A stretch of 64,000 nt of DNA from Heliocidaris erythrogramma (taxonomy: Eukaryota; Echinodermata; Echinoidea; Camarodonta; Echinometridae): contig CM046853.1 of assembly GCA_025617745.1 (NCBI GenBank), positions 34,666,625-34,730,624 on the forward strand, written 5' to 3'. Positions 18,228-28,237 of the stretch are shown here, one piece after another. The translations under genes were made by a program, and so were the position numbers. The notes beneath the pieces are model-generated. The model was not told the origin of the DNA. It ran no database searches and saw only the letters and a program-made list of their open reading frames with translations. How positions within the stretch are numbered: position 1 is the first letter of the stretch; each line of letters begins with the position of its first letter.

Positions 18228-19424
18228 AATAATAATAATAATAATAATTTGATTTATATAGCGCTTTTTGCTAGAGGTACAAAGCGCTTTAAACATAGAT
18301 AAATTTACATTACACTACTAAATAATACTCGTTACATTACAGTACATTACATTACATTAGACATAAATGGAATAACTGGACCTAGAAATCTCATGCTTTA
18401 TGTTTAGACTGAGGGTAAAGTACTTTTTTCAGTTGAAGTTTAAAAGAATTAACAGAATTTAAATTTCTCAGATGCTTTGGTAATCGATTCCAGCATTTAG
18501 GACCTGTGACAGAGAAAGCTTTGGAACCTACATTTGTGCGAGTACGGGGTACATTGAGAACAGTTGCAGAATCAGACTGGGATCTAAGATTGTATGAAGT
18601 AGGGCGAACATGAACAAGATCAGCTAGATATGAGGGTGCTTCATTGTGTAGGGATTTAAATGTGATCAGAGCAGTTTTGTATTCAATTCTTTGGGGAACA
18701 GGTAACCAATGCAAATCATGGAGTAAAGGGGAAGTATGGGTGTTCTTCGGCTTTTTATAAATAAGGCGAGCAGCTTGGTTTTGAAGGAGTTGGAGGGTAT
18801 GAACATTCTTTGTTGTGGTGTTGGACAAAAGACTGTTAGAGTAATCTAATCTTGATAGAATTAAGGCACGAACAGCCGCATGAGTGGTGTTGTCATCCAT
18901 ATATTTCCTTATCAGCCGCAGGTTTCGGAGGTGAAATTTGACAGTTCTAGAAACATTTATGACTTGTGCATCATGGCACAATCTACTGTCAAATATGACT
19001 CCAAGAAGTTTAAGGGCTGATGAAGGTTTTAGAGTGACATCACCAAACCTGATTTCAGTTAACGACAGTCGCTGTTGGTAAGCCTGTGATGAAACAATTA
19101 AAAATTCAGTTTTAGATTGATTGATTTTGAGTTTATTGAGAGTCATCCAAGCATAAACATCATCCAATACTTCTGTCAGCTTTGCCACCACAGACTGGAC
19201 AGATTCTAAGGAGCAGGGGTCGCATGTCAGGTAGATCTGAATATCGTCAGCATACATGTGGTAGTTAACGTTATGCTTGCTGAAGATGTCAACAATCGGT
19301 TGCAGATACATGGTAAAGAGCACGGGGCCTAATACCGAGCCTTGGGGGACTCCATATTGAAGCTTGATATCAGGAGATTGGGCGTCGTCAACACAAACTG
19401 ACCATGTCCTGCTGTTCAGGTACA
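18228..19424 (-). mobile_element. 5'-truncated CR1/L2-like LINE, copy 1
   Basis: A 1,197-bp insertion. Its 3' end on the minus strand is a GCGCTTT...AAAGCGC hairpin region followed by (ATT)7, typical of CR1/L2-type non-LTR elements. It carries the second half of the reverse transcriptase and lacks the endonuclease and the first RT motifs, so it cannot move by itself. It sits in the anticodon loop of a tRNA copy, has replaced about 9 bases (ctgtttacg on the + strand), and has no target-site duplication. Confidence 0.85.
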
Positions 19425-19443
19425 AGACAGACGCCGTAACCAC
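18391..19443 (-). pseudogene. LINE reverse transcriptase fragment (copy 1)
   Basis: A 350-codon open frame. The RT motifs in order are GVPQGSVLGPVLF (motif B), YADD (motif C active site) and LKLLGVIFD (motif E-like). The C-terminal LHWLPVPQRIEYK region is typical of CR1/L2-group RTs. Upstream RT motifs and the endonuclease are missing. The first codons of the frame come from the flanking tRNA, not from the element, and the frame opens with GTG. It is undamaged, which points to a recent insertion or amplification rather than to function. Confidence 0.8.
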
Positions 19444-19457
19444 ATGGCCACCAGGCC
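19425..19457 (-). pseudogene. tRNA-Thr 5' half, split by LINE copy 1
   Basis: Acceptor 5' strand, D arm and the start of the anticodon stem; carries the AUG change in box A (TGGCCATGTGG). Confidence 0.85.
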
Positions 19458-19542
19458 TTACATGCTTCGTTTGGAATCAAACAAATCTTTCTTTGCTTAC
19501 CGTCACTGCGATTAAATTTAAACAAAAATGTATGACGTATTC

Positions 19543-19615
19543 AGGCCTGAGAGGGAGTCGAACCCTCGATCTTCTGTTTACGAGACAGACGCCGTAACCA
19601 CTTGGCCACCAGGCC
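19543..19615 (-). tRNA. tRNA-Thr(CGU)
   Basis: Consensus copy. Confidence 0.92.
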
Positions 19616-19701
19616 TTACATACTTGGTTTGGAATCAAAGAAATCTTTATTTGCTTACCGTCACTGCGATTAAATTTAAACAAAAACTGTATGACGTTTT
19701 C

Positions 19702-19774
19702 AGGCCTGAGAGGGAATCGAACCCTCGATCTTCTGTTTACGAGACAGACGCCGTAACCACTTGGCCACCAGGCC
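19702..19774 (-). tRNA. tRNA-Thr(CGU)
   Basis: Box B GGTTCGATTCC variant. Confidence 0.9.
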
Positions 19775-19833
19775 TTACATAATTCGTTTGCCGTCACTGC
19801 GATTAAATTTAAACAAAAATGTATGACATATTC

Positions 19834-19906
19834 AGGCCTGAGAGGGAGTCGAACCCTCGATCTTCTGTTTACGAGACAGACGCCGTAACCACTTGGCCAC
19901 CAGGCC
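19834..19906 (-). tRNA. tRNA-Thr(CGU)
   Basis: Consensus copy. Confidence 0.92.
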
Positions 19907-19992
19907 TTACATACTTGGTTTGGAATCAAAGAAATCTTTATTTGCTTACCGTCACTGCGATTAAATTTAAACAAAAACTGTATGACGTTTTC

Positions 19993-20065
19993 AGGCCTGA
20001 GAGGGAATCGAACCCTCGATCTTCTGTTTACGAGACAGACGCCGTAACCACTTGGCCACCAGGCC
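19993..20065 (-). tRNA. tRNA-Thr(CGU)
   Basis: Box B GGTTCGATTCC variant. Confidence 0.9.
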
Positions 20066-20124
20066 TTACATACTTCGTTTGCCGTCACTGCGATTAAATT
20101 TTAACAAAAATGTATGACGTATTC

Positions 20125-20197
20125 AGGCCTGAGAGGGAGTCGAACCCTCGATCTTCTGTTTACGAGACAGACGCCGTAACCACTTGGCCACCAGGCC
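20125..20197 (-). tRNA. tRNA-Thr(CGU)
   Basis: Consensus copy at 132-bp spacing. Confidence 0.92.
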
Positions 20198-20256
20198 TTA
20201 CATACTTCGTTTGCCGTCACTGCGATTAAATTTAAACAAAAATGTATGACGTATTC

Positions 20257-20329
20257 AGGCCTGAGAGGGAGTCGAACCCTCGATCTTCTGTTTACGAGAC
20301 AGACGCCGTAACCACTTGGCCACCAGGCC
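20257..20329 (-). tRNA. tRNA-Thr(CGU)
   Basis: Consensus copy at 132-bp spacing. Confidence 0.92.
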
Positions 20330-20414
20330 TTACATGCTTTGTTTGGAATCAAACAAATCTTTCTTTGCTTACCGTCACTGCGTTTACATTAAAAAAAAAA
20401 TGTATAACGTATTC

Positions 20415-20487
20415 AGGCCTGAGAGGGAGTCGAACCCTCGATCTTCTGTTTACGAGACAGACGCCGTAACCACTTGGCCACCAGGCC
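20415..20487 (-). tRNA. tRNA-Thr(CGU)
   Basis: Consensus tRNA; the trailer has an uninterrupted T10 run. Confidence 0.92.
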
Positions 20488-20572
20488 TTACATGCTTTGT
20501 TTGGAATCAAAGAAATCTTTCTTTGCTTACCGTCACTGCGATTAAATTTAAACAAAAATGTATGACGTATTC

Positions 20573-20645
20573 AGGCCTGAGAGGGAGTCGAACCCTCGAT
20601 CTTCTGTTTACGAGACAGACGCCGTAACCACTTGGCCACCAGGCC
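20573..20645 (-). tRNA. tRNA-Thr(CGU)
   Basis: Consensus copy. Confidence 0.92.
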
Positions 20646-20730
20646 TTACATGCTTTGTTTGGAATCAAAGAAATCTTTCTTTGCTTACCGTCACTGCGAT
20701 TAAATTTAAACAAAAATGTATGACGTATTC

Positions 20731-20808
20731 AGGCCTGAGAGGGAGTCGAACCCTCGATCTTCTGTTTACGAGACAGACGCCGTAACCACTTGGCCACGCC
20801 ACAAGGCC
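20731..20808 (-). pseudogene. tRNA-Thr variant, D-insert class
   Basis: 78 nt; everything except the 5-base insert matches the consensus. Confidence 0.62.
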
Positions 20809-20916
20809 TAATTTCCTCATTGATGTCATATTGGATGGAAAGATCTATAAAATAGAATATTAACGTTTAATTACCGTCACTGTGATTAAATTTAAACAAA
20901 AATGTATGACGTATTC

Positions 20917-20989
20917 AGGCCTGAGAGGGAGTCGAACCCTCGATCTTCTGTTTACGAGACAGACGCCGTAACCACTTGGCCACCAGGCC
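20917..20989 (-). tRNA. tRNA-Thr(CGU)
   Basis: Consensus copy. Confidence 0.92.
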
Positions 20990-21074
20990 TTACATACTTG
21001 TTTTGGAATCAAAGAAATCTTTCTTTGCTTACCGTCACTGCGATTAAATTTAAACAAAAATGTATGACGTATTC

Positions 21075-21147
21075 AGGCCTGAAAGGGAGTCGAACCCTCG
21101 ATCTTCTGTTTACGAGACAGACGCCGTAACCACTTGGCCACCAAACC
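21075..21147 (-). tRNA. tRNA-Thr(CGU)
   Basis: G49-U65 form; acceptor GGTTTGG still pairs through two G-U wobbles. Confidence 0.78.
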
Positions 21148-21232
21148 TTACATGCTCTGTTTGGAATCAAACAAATCTTTCTTTGCTTACCGTCACTGCG
21201 ATTAAATTTAAACAAAAATGTATGACGTATTC

Positions 21233-21305
21233 AGGCCTAAGAGGGAGCCGAATCCTCGATCTTCTGCTTACGAGACAGACACCGTAACCACTTTGCCACC
21301 AGGCC
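21233..21305 (-). tRNA. tRNA-Thr(CGU), degenerate
   Basis: A53, a T-loop change and D-arm changes; probably inactive. Confidence 0.5.
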
Positions 21306-21389
21306 TTAGATGCTTCTTTTGGAATCAAGCAATTTTTTCTTTGCTCGCCGTCACTGCGATAAATTTAAACAAAAATGTATGACGTATTC

Positions 21390-21462
21390 AGGCCTGAGAG
21401 GGAGTCGAATCCTCAATCTTCTGTTTACGAGATAGACGTCGTTACCGCTTGGCCACCAGGCC
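21390..21462 (-). tRNA. tRNA-Thr(CGU), degenerate
   Basis: A53 with anticodon-stem and D-arm changes. Confidence 0.5.
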
Positions 21463-21546
21463 TTACATGCTTTGTTTGGAATCAAACAAATCTTTCTTTG
21501 CTTACCGTCACTGCGATTAAATTAAACAAAAATGTATGACGTATTC

Positions 21547-21619
21547 AGGCCTGAGATGCAGTTGAAGCCCCGATTTTCTTTTTACGAGACAGACGCCGAA
21601 ACTACTTGGCAACCAGACC
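21547..21619 (-). pseudogene. tRNA-Thr relic, C53-G61 class
   Basis: Further decayed in box A and acceptor; borders S1. Confidence 0.55.
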
Positions 21620-21924
21620 TCACCTGATTCAGCGTTATCATTAAGCAACTATCACAACATTTTTAGTCTGACAAGAGGAAACGGTTTAACAGGTGATGGA
21701 ATACAGATGATTCCTCAAAATGTATTGAAATGTTAACTCTTCCATAAAACCTAGTCTTTTGTGATCATCAAAACAACTAATAATTATAAAAGGATCATGA
21801 ATGCACATAATTATGGTATTTCCTGGCGATCAGCAAACTCATCTTGCCTTCATGGTAAAATACCTTTCTCCGAATAACATGGTAAGATGAACATGAAGAG
21901 TGTTTTAAAGGGGGGCAGCCTTCG
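21620..21924. repeat. Array spacer S1, copy 4
   Basis: Joined to S2 instead of a tRNA half. Confidence 0.7.
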
Positions 21925-22085
21925 TATTGAAAAGCTCGATCTTCTGTATAAAGAGATCTTTATCAATAATCTATTGCTTTTAAAAGGGTGAGCATTAATT
22001 TTCGTTAATATTTATCCCCACCAATAATTTAGAAATTCTCACCCTTAGAAAGCATAAAAAGCAAAAAGAAAGTTATGTACGCATA
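21925..22085. repeat. Array spacer S2, copy 1
   Basis: About 160 bp; holds the inverted pair gggtgag / ctcaccc about 50 bp apart. Repeated at 31198 and 32367. No gene seen. Confidence 0.7.
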
Positions 22086-22097
22086 CGATATGTGATC

Positions 22098-22157
22098 AGG
22101 CCTGAAAGGGAGTCGAACCCTCGATCTTCTGTTTACGAGACAGACACCGTAACCACT
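22098..22157 (-). pseudogene. tRNA-Thr truncated at box A
   Basis: T arm and CGU arm intact; the 5' acceptor and part of the D arm are replaced by S1. The same junction recurs at 31430. Confidence 0.7.
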
Positions 22158-22419
22158 ATCACAAAACTTTAATTCTGACAGGACGAACCAGTTTAACAGG
22201 TGATGGAATGCAGATCATTCCTCAAAATGTACTGAAATGTTAACTCTCCCATAAAACCTGTTTTTGGGAGCATCAAAACAACTAATAATTATAAAAAGGA
22301 TCATGAATGCACATAATTATAGTATTCCTGCCGATCAACAAACTCATCTTGCCTTTAAAATACCTTTCTTCGAATAACATGGTTAGAACATGAACATGTT
22401 TTAAAAGGGGGTCAGCCTT
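22158..22419. repeat. Array spacer S1, copy 5
   Basis: Shorter S1, starting at atcacaaaac inside a truncated tRNA. Confidence 0.7.
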
Positions 22420-22445
22420 CGTCGTAACCACTTGGCCACAAGGCC
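22420..22445 (-). pseudogene. tRNA-Thr 5'-half fragment
   Basis: Same S1 junction as at 3414. Confidence 0.6.
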
Positions 22446-22538
22446 TCGTTTCCTCAATGCTATCATACTGGATGAAAAGATCTATGAAATAAAATATTTA
22501 TGTTTAAGACAGGTTATGTACGCATACGATAAGTGCTC

Positions 22539-22611
22539 AGGCCTGAAAGGGAGTCGAACCCGCGATCTTCTGTTCACGAGACAGACGCCGTAACCACTTG
22601 GCCACCAGGCC
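22539..22611 (-). tRNA. tRNA-Thr(CGU)
   Basis: G49-U65 with C50-U64 mismatch; position 37 is G. Confidence 0.72.
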
Positions 22612-22695
22612 TTAGATGATTCTTTTGGAATCAAGCAACTTTTTCTTTGCTCGCCGTCACTGCGATAAATTTAAACAAAAATGTATGACGTATTC

Positions 22696-22768
22696 AGGCC
22701 TGAGAGGGAGTCGAACCCTCGACCTTCTGTTTACGAGACAGACGCCGTAACCACTTGGCCACCAGGCC
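22696..22768 (-). tRNA. tRNA-Thr(CGU)
   Basis: One variable-loop change. Confidence 0.88.
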
Positions 22769-22827
22769 TTACATACTTCGTTTTCCGTCACTGCGATTAA
22801 ATTTAAACAAAAATGTATGACGTATTC

Positions 22828-22900
22828 AGGCCTAAGAGGGAGTCTAATCCTCGATCTTCTGTTTACGAGACAGACGCCGTAACCGCTTGGCCACCAGGCC
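22828..22900 (-). tRNA. tRNA-Thr(CGU), A53 box B
   Basis: A53 plus G57 changed (TTAGACT loop); AGCGG box A. Confidence 0.5.
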
Positions 22901-22985
22901 TTACATGCTTTGTTTGGAATCAAAGAAATCTTTCTTTGCTTGCCGTCACTGCGATTAAATTTAAACAAAAATGTATGACATATTC

Positions 22986-23016
22986 AGGTCTGAGAGGGAG
23001 TCGAACCCTCGATCTT
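22986..23016 (-). pseudogene. tRNA-Thr 3' half, split by LINE copy 2
   Basis: The other part is at 24214-24246. Confidence 0.85.
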
Positions 23017-24213
23017 AATAATAATAATAATAATAATTTGATTTATATAGCGCTTTTTGCTAGAGGTACAAAGCGCTTTAAACATAGATAAATTTACATT
23101 ACACTACTAAATAATACTCGTTACATTACAGTACATTACATTACATTAGACATAAATGGAATAACTGGACCTAGAAATCTCATGCTTTATGTTTAGACTG
23201 AGGGTAAAGTACTTTTTTCAGTTGAAGTTTAAAAGAATTAACAGAATTTAAATTTCTCAGATGCTTTGGTAATCGATTCCAGCATTTAGGACCTGTGACA
23301 GAGAAAGCTTTGGAACCTACATTTGTGCGAGTACGGGGTACATTGAGAACAGTTGCAGAATCAGACTGGGATCTAAGATTGTATGAAGTAGGGCGAACAT
23401 GAACAAGATCAGCTAGATATGAGGGTGCTTCATTGTGTAGGGATTTAAATGTGATCAGAGCAGTTTTGTATTCAATTCTTTGGGGAACAGGTAACCAATG
23501 CAAATCATGGAGTAAAGGGGAAGTATGGGTGTTCTTCGGCTTTTTATAAATAAGGCGAGCAGCTTGGTTTTGAAGGAGTTGGAGGGTATGAACATTCTTT
23601 GTTGTGGTGTTGGACAAAAGACTGTTAGAGTAATCTAATCTTGATAGAATTAAGGCACGAACAGCCGCATGAGTGGTGTTGTCATCCATATATTTCCTTA
23701 TCAGCCGCAGGTTTCGGAGGTGAAATTTGACAGTTCTAGAAACATTTATGACTTGTGCATCATGGCACAATCTACTGTCAAATATGACTCCAAGAAGTTT
23801 AAGGGCTGATGAAGGTTTTAGAGTGACATCACCAAACCTGATTTCAGTTAACGACAGTCGCTGTTGGTAAGCCTGTGATGAAACAATTAAAAATTCAGTT
23901 TTAGATTGATTGATTTTGAGTTTATTGAGAGTCATCCAAGCATAAACATCATCCAATACTTCTGTCAGCTTTGCCACCACAGACTGGACAGATTCTAAGG
24001 AGCAGGGGTCGCATGTCAGGTAGATCTGAATATCGTCAGCATACATGTGGTAGTTAACGTTATGCTTGCTGAAGATGTCAACAATCGGTTGCAGATACAT
24101 GGTAAAGAGCACGGGGCCTAATACCGAGCCTTGGGGGACTCCATATTGAAGCTTGATATCAGGAGATTGGGCGTCGTCAACACAAACTGACCATGTCCTG
24201 CTGTTCAGGTACA
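23017..24213 (-). mobile_element. 5'-truncated CR1/L2-like LINE, copy 2
   Basis: Same 1,197-bp length, junctions and encoded protein as copy 1. Confidence 0.85.
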
Positions 24214-24256
24214 AGACAGACGCCGTAACCACATGGCCACCAGGCCTTACATGCAT
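23180..24256 (-). pseudogene. LINE reverse transcriptase fragment (copy 2), tRNA-RT fused frame
   Basis: 358-codon open frame. An ATG in the array spacer is followed by tRNA-derived codons (HVRPGGHVVTAS) that read straight into the RT fragment. RT content is identical to copy 1. Confidence 0.78.
24214..24246 (-). pseudogene. tRNA-Thr 5' half, split by LINE copy 2
   Basis: Identical to 19425-19457. Confidence 0.85.
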
Positions 24257-24331
24257 CGTTTGGAATCAAACAAATCTTTCTTTGCTTACCGTCACTGCGA
24301 TTAAATTTAAACAAAAATGTATGACGTATTC

Positions 24332-24404
24332 AGGCCTGAGAGGGAGTCGAACCCTCGATCTTCTGTTTACGAGACAGACGCCGTAACCACTTGGCCACCA
24401 GGCC
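24332..24404 (-). tRNA. tRNA-Thr(CGU)
   Basis: Consensus copy. Confidence 0.92.
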
Positions 24405-24490
24405 TTACATACTTGGTTTGGAATCAAAGAAATCTTTCTTTGCTTACCGTCACTGCGATTAAATTTAAACAAAAACTGTATGACGTTTTC

Positions 24491-24562
24491 AGGCCTGAGA
24501 GGGAATCGAACCCTCGATCTCCTGTTTACGAGACAAATGCGTAACCACTTGGCCACCAGGCC
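24491..24562 (-). pseudogene. tRNA-Thr, 72-nt damaged copy
   Basis: One base lost and several changed between the anticodon stem and D stem. Confidence 0.6.
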
Positions 24563-24621
24563 TTACATACTTCGTTTGCCGTCACTGCGATTAAATTTAA
24601 ACAAAAATGTATGACGTATTC

Positions 24622-24694
24622 AGGCCTGAGAGGGAGTCGAACCCTCGATCTTCTGTTTACGAGACAGACGCCGTAACCACTTGGCCACCAGGCC
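24622..24694 (-). tRNA. tRNA-Thr(CGU)
   Basis: Consensus copy. Confidence 0.92.
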
Positions 24695-24780
24695 TTACAT
24701 ACTTGGTTTGGAATCAAAGAAATCTTTCTTTGCTTACCGTCACTGCGATTAAATTTAAACAAAAACTGTATGACGTTTTC

Positions 24781-24853
24781 AGGCCTGAGAGGGAATCGAA
24801 CCCTCGATCTTCTGTTTACGAGACAGACGCCGTAACCACTTGGCCACCAGGCC
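24781..24853 (-). tRNA. tRNA-Thr(CGU)
   Basis: Box B GGTTCGATTCC variant. Confidence 0.9.
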
Positions 24854-24912
24854 TTACATACTTCGTTTGCCGTCACTGCGATTAAATTTAAACAAAAATG
24901 TATGACGTATTC

Positions 24913-24985
24913 AGGCCTGAGAGGGAGTCGAACCCTCGATCTTCTGTTTACGAGACAGACGCCGTAACCACTTGGCCACCAGGCC
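24913..24985 (-). tRNA. tRNA-Thr(CGU)
   Basis: Consensus copy. Confidence 0.92.
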
Positions 24986-25044
24986 TTACATACTTCGTTT
25001 TCCGTCACTGCGATTAAATTTAAACAAAAATGTATGACGTATTC

Positions 25045-25117
25045 AGGCCTAAGAGGGAGTCGAATCCTCGATCTTCTGTTTACGAGACAGACGCCGTAAC
25101 CGCTTGGCCACCAGGCC
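25045..25117 (-). tRNA. tRNA-Thr(CGU), A53 box B
   Basis: A53, G6-U67 and AGCGG box A. Confidence 0.55.
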
Positions 25118-25202
25118 TTACATGCTTTGTTTGGAATCAAAGAAATCTTTCTTTGCTTACCGTCACTGCGATTAAATTTAAACAAAAATGTATGACATAT
25201 TC

Positions 25203-25233
25203 AGGTCTGAGAGGGAGTCGAACCCTCGATCTT
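25203..25233 (-). pseudogene. tRNA-Thr 3' half, split by LINE copy 3
   Basis: The other part is at 26431-26463. Confidence 0.85.
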
Positions 25234-26430
25234 AATAATAATAATAATAATAATTTGATTTATATAGCGCTTTTTGCTAGAGGTACAAAGCGCTTTAAAC
25301 ATAGATAAATTTACATTACACTACTAAATAATACTCGTTACATTACAGTACATTACATTACATTAGACATAAATGGAATAACTGGACCTAGAAATCTCAT
25401 GCTTTATGTTTAGACTGAGGGTAAAGTACTTTTTTCAGTTGAAGTTTAAAAGAATTAACAGAATTTAAATTTCTCAGATGCTTTGGTAATCGATTCCAGC
25501 ATTTAGGACCTGTGACAGAGAAAGCTTTGGAACCTACATTTGTGCGAGTACGGGGTACATTGAGAACAGTTGCAGAATCAGACTGGGATCTAAGATTGTA
25601 TGAAGTAGGGCGAACATGAACAAGATCAGCTAGATATGAGGGTGCTTCATTGTGTAGGGATTTAAATGTGATCAGAGCAGTTTTGTATTCAATTCTTTGG
25701 GGAACAGGTAACCAATGCAAATCATGGAGTAAAGGGGAAGTATGGGTGTTCTTCGGCTTTTTATAAATAAGGCGAGCAGCTTGGTTTTGAAGGAGTTGGA
25801 GGGTATGAACATTCTTTGTTGTGGTGTTGGACAAAAGACTGTTAGAGTAATCTAATCTTGATAGAATTAAGGCACGAACAGCCGCATGAGTGGTGTTGTC
25901 ATCCATATATTTCCTTATCAGCCGCAGGTTTCGGAGGTGAAATTTGACAGTTCTAGAAACATTTATGACTTGTGCATCATGGCACAATCTACTGTCAAAT
26001 ATGACTCCAAGAAGTTTAAGGGCTGATGAAGGTTTTAGAGTGACATCACCAAACCTGATTTCAGTTAACGACAGTCGCTGTTGGTAAGCCTGTGATGAAA
26101 CAATTAAAAATTCAGTTTTAGATTGATTGATTTTGAGTTTATTGAGAGTCATCCAAGCATAAACATCATCCAATACTTCTGTCAGCTTTGCCACCACAGA
26201 CTGGACAGATTCTAAGGAGCAGGGGTCGCATGTCAGGTAGATCTGAATATCGTCAGCATACATGTGGTAGTTAACGTTATGCTTGCTGAAGATGTCAACA
26301 ATCGGTTGCAGATACATGGTAAAGAGCACGGGGCCTAATACCGAGCCTTGGGGGACTCCATATTGAAGCTTGATATCAGGAGATTGGGCGTCGTCAACAC
26401 AAACTGACCATGTCCTGCTGTTCAGGTACA
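25234..26430 (-). mobile_element. 5'-truncated CR1/L2-like LINE, copy 3
   Basis: Same length and junctions as copies 1 and 2. Confidence 0.85.
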
Positions 26431-26473
26431 AGACAGACGCCGTAACCACATGGCCACCAGGCCTTACATGCAT
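25397..26473 (-). pseudogene. LINE reverse transcriptase fragment (copy 3), tRNA-RT fused frame
   Basis: 358 codons, identical in protein sequence to copy 2. Confidence 0.78.
26431..26463 (-). pseudogene. tRNA-Thr 5' half, split by LINE copy 3
   Basis: Identical to the other two 5' halves. Confidence 0.85.
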
Positions 26474-26548
26474 CGTTTGGAATCAAACAAATCTTTCTTT
26501 GCTTACCGTCACTGCGATTAAATTTAAACAAAAATGTATGACGTATTC

Positions 26549-26621
26549 AGGCCTGAGAGGGAGTCGAACCCTCGATCTTCTGTTTACGAGACAGACGCCG
26601 TAACCACTTGGCCACCAGGCC
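26549..26621 (-). tRNA. tRNA-Thr(CGU)
   Basis: Consensus copy. Confidence 0.92.
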
Positions 26622-26707
26622 TTACATACTTGGTTTGGAATCAAAGAAATCTTTATTTGCTTACCGTCACTGCGATTAAATTTAAACAAAAACTGTATGA
26701 CGTTTTC

Positions 26708-26779
26708 AGGCCTGAGAGGGAATCGAACCCTCGATCTCCTGTTTACGAGACAAATGCGTAACCACTTGGCCACCAGGCC
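26708..26779 (-). pseudogene. tRNA-Thr, 72-nt damaged copy
   Basis: Same damage as at 24491, inherited through the 2,217-bp duplication. Confidence 0.6.
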
Positions 26780-26838
26780 TTACATACTTCGTTTGCCGTC
26801 ACTGCGATTAAATTTAAACAAAAATGTATGACGTATTC

Positions 26839-26911
26839 AGGCCTGAGAGGGAGTCGAACCCTCGATCTTCTGTTTACGAGACAGACGCCGTAACCACTTG
26901 GCCACCAGGCC
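26839..26911 (-). tRNA. tRNA-Thr(CGU)
   Basis: Consensus copy. Confidence 0.92.
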
Positions 26912-26997
26912 TTACATACTTGGTTTGGAATCAAAGAAATCTTTCTTTGCTTACCGTCACTGCGATTAAATTTAAACAAAAACTGTATGACGTTTTC

Positions 26998-27070
26998 AGG
27001 CCTGAGAGGGAATCGAACCCTCGATCTTCTGTTTACGAGACAGACGCCGTAACCACTTGGCCACCAGGCC
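26998..27070 (-). tRNA. tRNA-Thr(CGU)
   Basis: Box B GGTTCGATTCC variant. Confidence 0.9.
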
Positions 27071-27129
27071 TTACATACTTCGTTTGCCGTCACTGCGATT
27101 AAATTTAAACAAAAATGTATGACGTATTC

Positions 27130-27202
27130 AGGCCTGAGAGGGAGTCGAACCCTCGATCTTCTGTTTACGAGACAGACGCCGTAACCACTTGGCCACCAGG
27201 CC
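27130..27202 (-). tRNA. tRNA-Thr(CGU)
   Basis: Consensus copy. Confidence 0.92.
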
Positions 27203-27261
27203 TTACATACTTCGTTTGCCGTCACTGCGATTAAATTTAAACAAAAATGTATGACGTATTC

Positions 27262-27334
27262 AGGCCTAAGAGGGAGTCGAATCCTCGATCTTCTGTTTAC
27301 GAGACAGACGCCGTAACCGCTTGGCCACCAGGCC
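27262..27334 (-). tRNA. tRNA-Thr(CGU), A53 box B
   Basis: A53, G6-U67, AGCGG box A. Confidence 0.55.
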
Positions 27335-27419
27335 TTACATGCTTTGTTTGGAATCAAACAAATCTTTCTTTGCTTACCGTCACTGCGATTAAATTTAAAC
27401 AAAAATGTATGACGTATTC

Positions 27420-27492
27420 AGGCCTAAGAGGGAGTCGAATCCTCGATCTTCTGTTTACGAGACAGACGCCGTAACCGCTTGGCCACCAGGCC
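27420..27492 (-). tRNA. tRNA-Thr(CGU), A53 box B
   Basis: Same changes as the copy before it. Confidence 0.55.
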
Positions 27493-27577
27493 TTACATGC
27501 TTTGTTTGGAATCAAACAAATCTTTCTTTGCTTACCGTCACTGCGATTAAATTTAAAAAAAAATGTATAACGTATTC

Positions 27578-27650
27578 AGGCCTGAGAGGGAGTCGAACCC
27601 TCGATCTTCTGTTTACGAGACAGACGCCGTAACCACTTGGCCACCAGGCC
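27578..27650 (-). tRNA. tRNA-Thr(CGU)
   Basis: Consensus tRNA; the trailer has an uninterrupted T9 run. Confidence 0.92.
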
Positions 27651-27735
27651 TTACATGCTTTGTTTGGAATCAAAGAAATCTTTCTTTGCTTACCGTCACT
27701 GCGATTAAATTTAAACAAAAATGTATGACGTATTC

Positions 27736-27808
27736 AGGCCTGAGAGGGAGTCGAACCCTCGATCTTCTGTTTACGAGACAGACGCCGTAACCACTTGGCC
27801 ACCAGGCC
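27736..27808 (-). tRNA. tRNA-Thr(CGU)
   Basis: Consensus copy. Confidence 0.92.
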
Positions 27809-27893
27809 TTACATGCTTTGTTTGGAATCAAACAAATCTTTCTTTGCTTGCCGTCACTGCGATTAAATTTAAACAAAAATGTATGACATATTC

Positions 27894-27971
27894 AGGCCTG
27901 AGAGAGAGTTGAACCCCCAATCTTCTGTTTACGAGACAGACGTCGTTACCACTTGGCCACGCCACAAGGCC
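27894..27971 (-). pseudogene. tRNA-Thr variant, D-insert class
   Basis: 78 nt with D-arm and T-stem changes. Confidence 0.6.
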
Positions 27972-28079
27972 TCATTTCCTCATTGATGTCATATTGGATG
28001 GAAAGATCTATAAAATAGAATATTAATGTTTAATTACCGTCACTGCGATTAAATTTAAACAAAAATGTATGACGTATTC

Positions 28080-28152
28080 AGGCCTGAGAGGGAGTCGAAC
28101 CCTCGATCTTCTGTTTACGAGACAGACGCCGTAACCACTTGGCCACCAGGCC
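28080..28152 (-). tRNA. tRNA-Thr(CGU)
   Basis: Consensus copy. Confidence 0.92.
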
Positions 28153-28237
28153 TTACATGCTTTGTTTGGAATCAAAGAAATCTTTCTTTGCTTACCGTCA
28201 CTGCGATTAAATTTAAACAAAAATGTATGACGTATTC

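Larger units (their letters stand above)
22828..25044 (-). repeat. 2,217-bp higher-order repeat with LINE, unit 1
   Basis: tRNA and LINE positions repeat exactly 2,217 bp later through 27261. Contains a split tRNA, the LINE and five or six further tRNA copies. Confidence 0.85.
25045..27261 (-). repeat. 2,217-bp higher-order repeat with LINE, unit 2
   Basis: Tandem partner of the unit at 22828. Confidence 0.85.

Noticed and set aside
18391-26473. Functional reverse transcriptase genes
   Set aside because: Only the second half of the RT is present; endonuclease and early RT motifs are missing and the N-terminal codons come from the tRNA.
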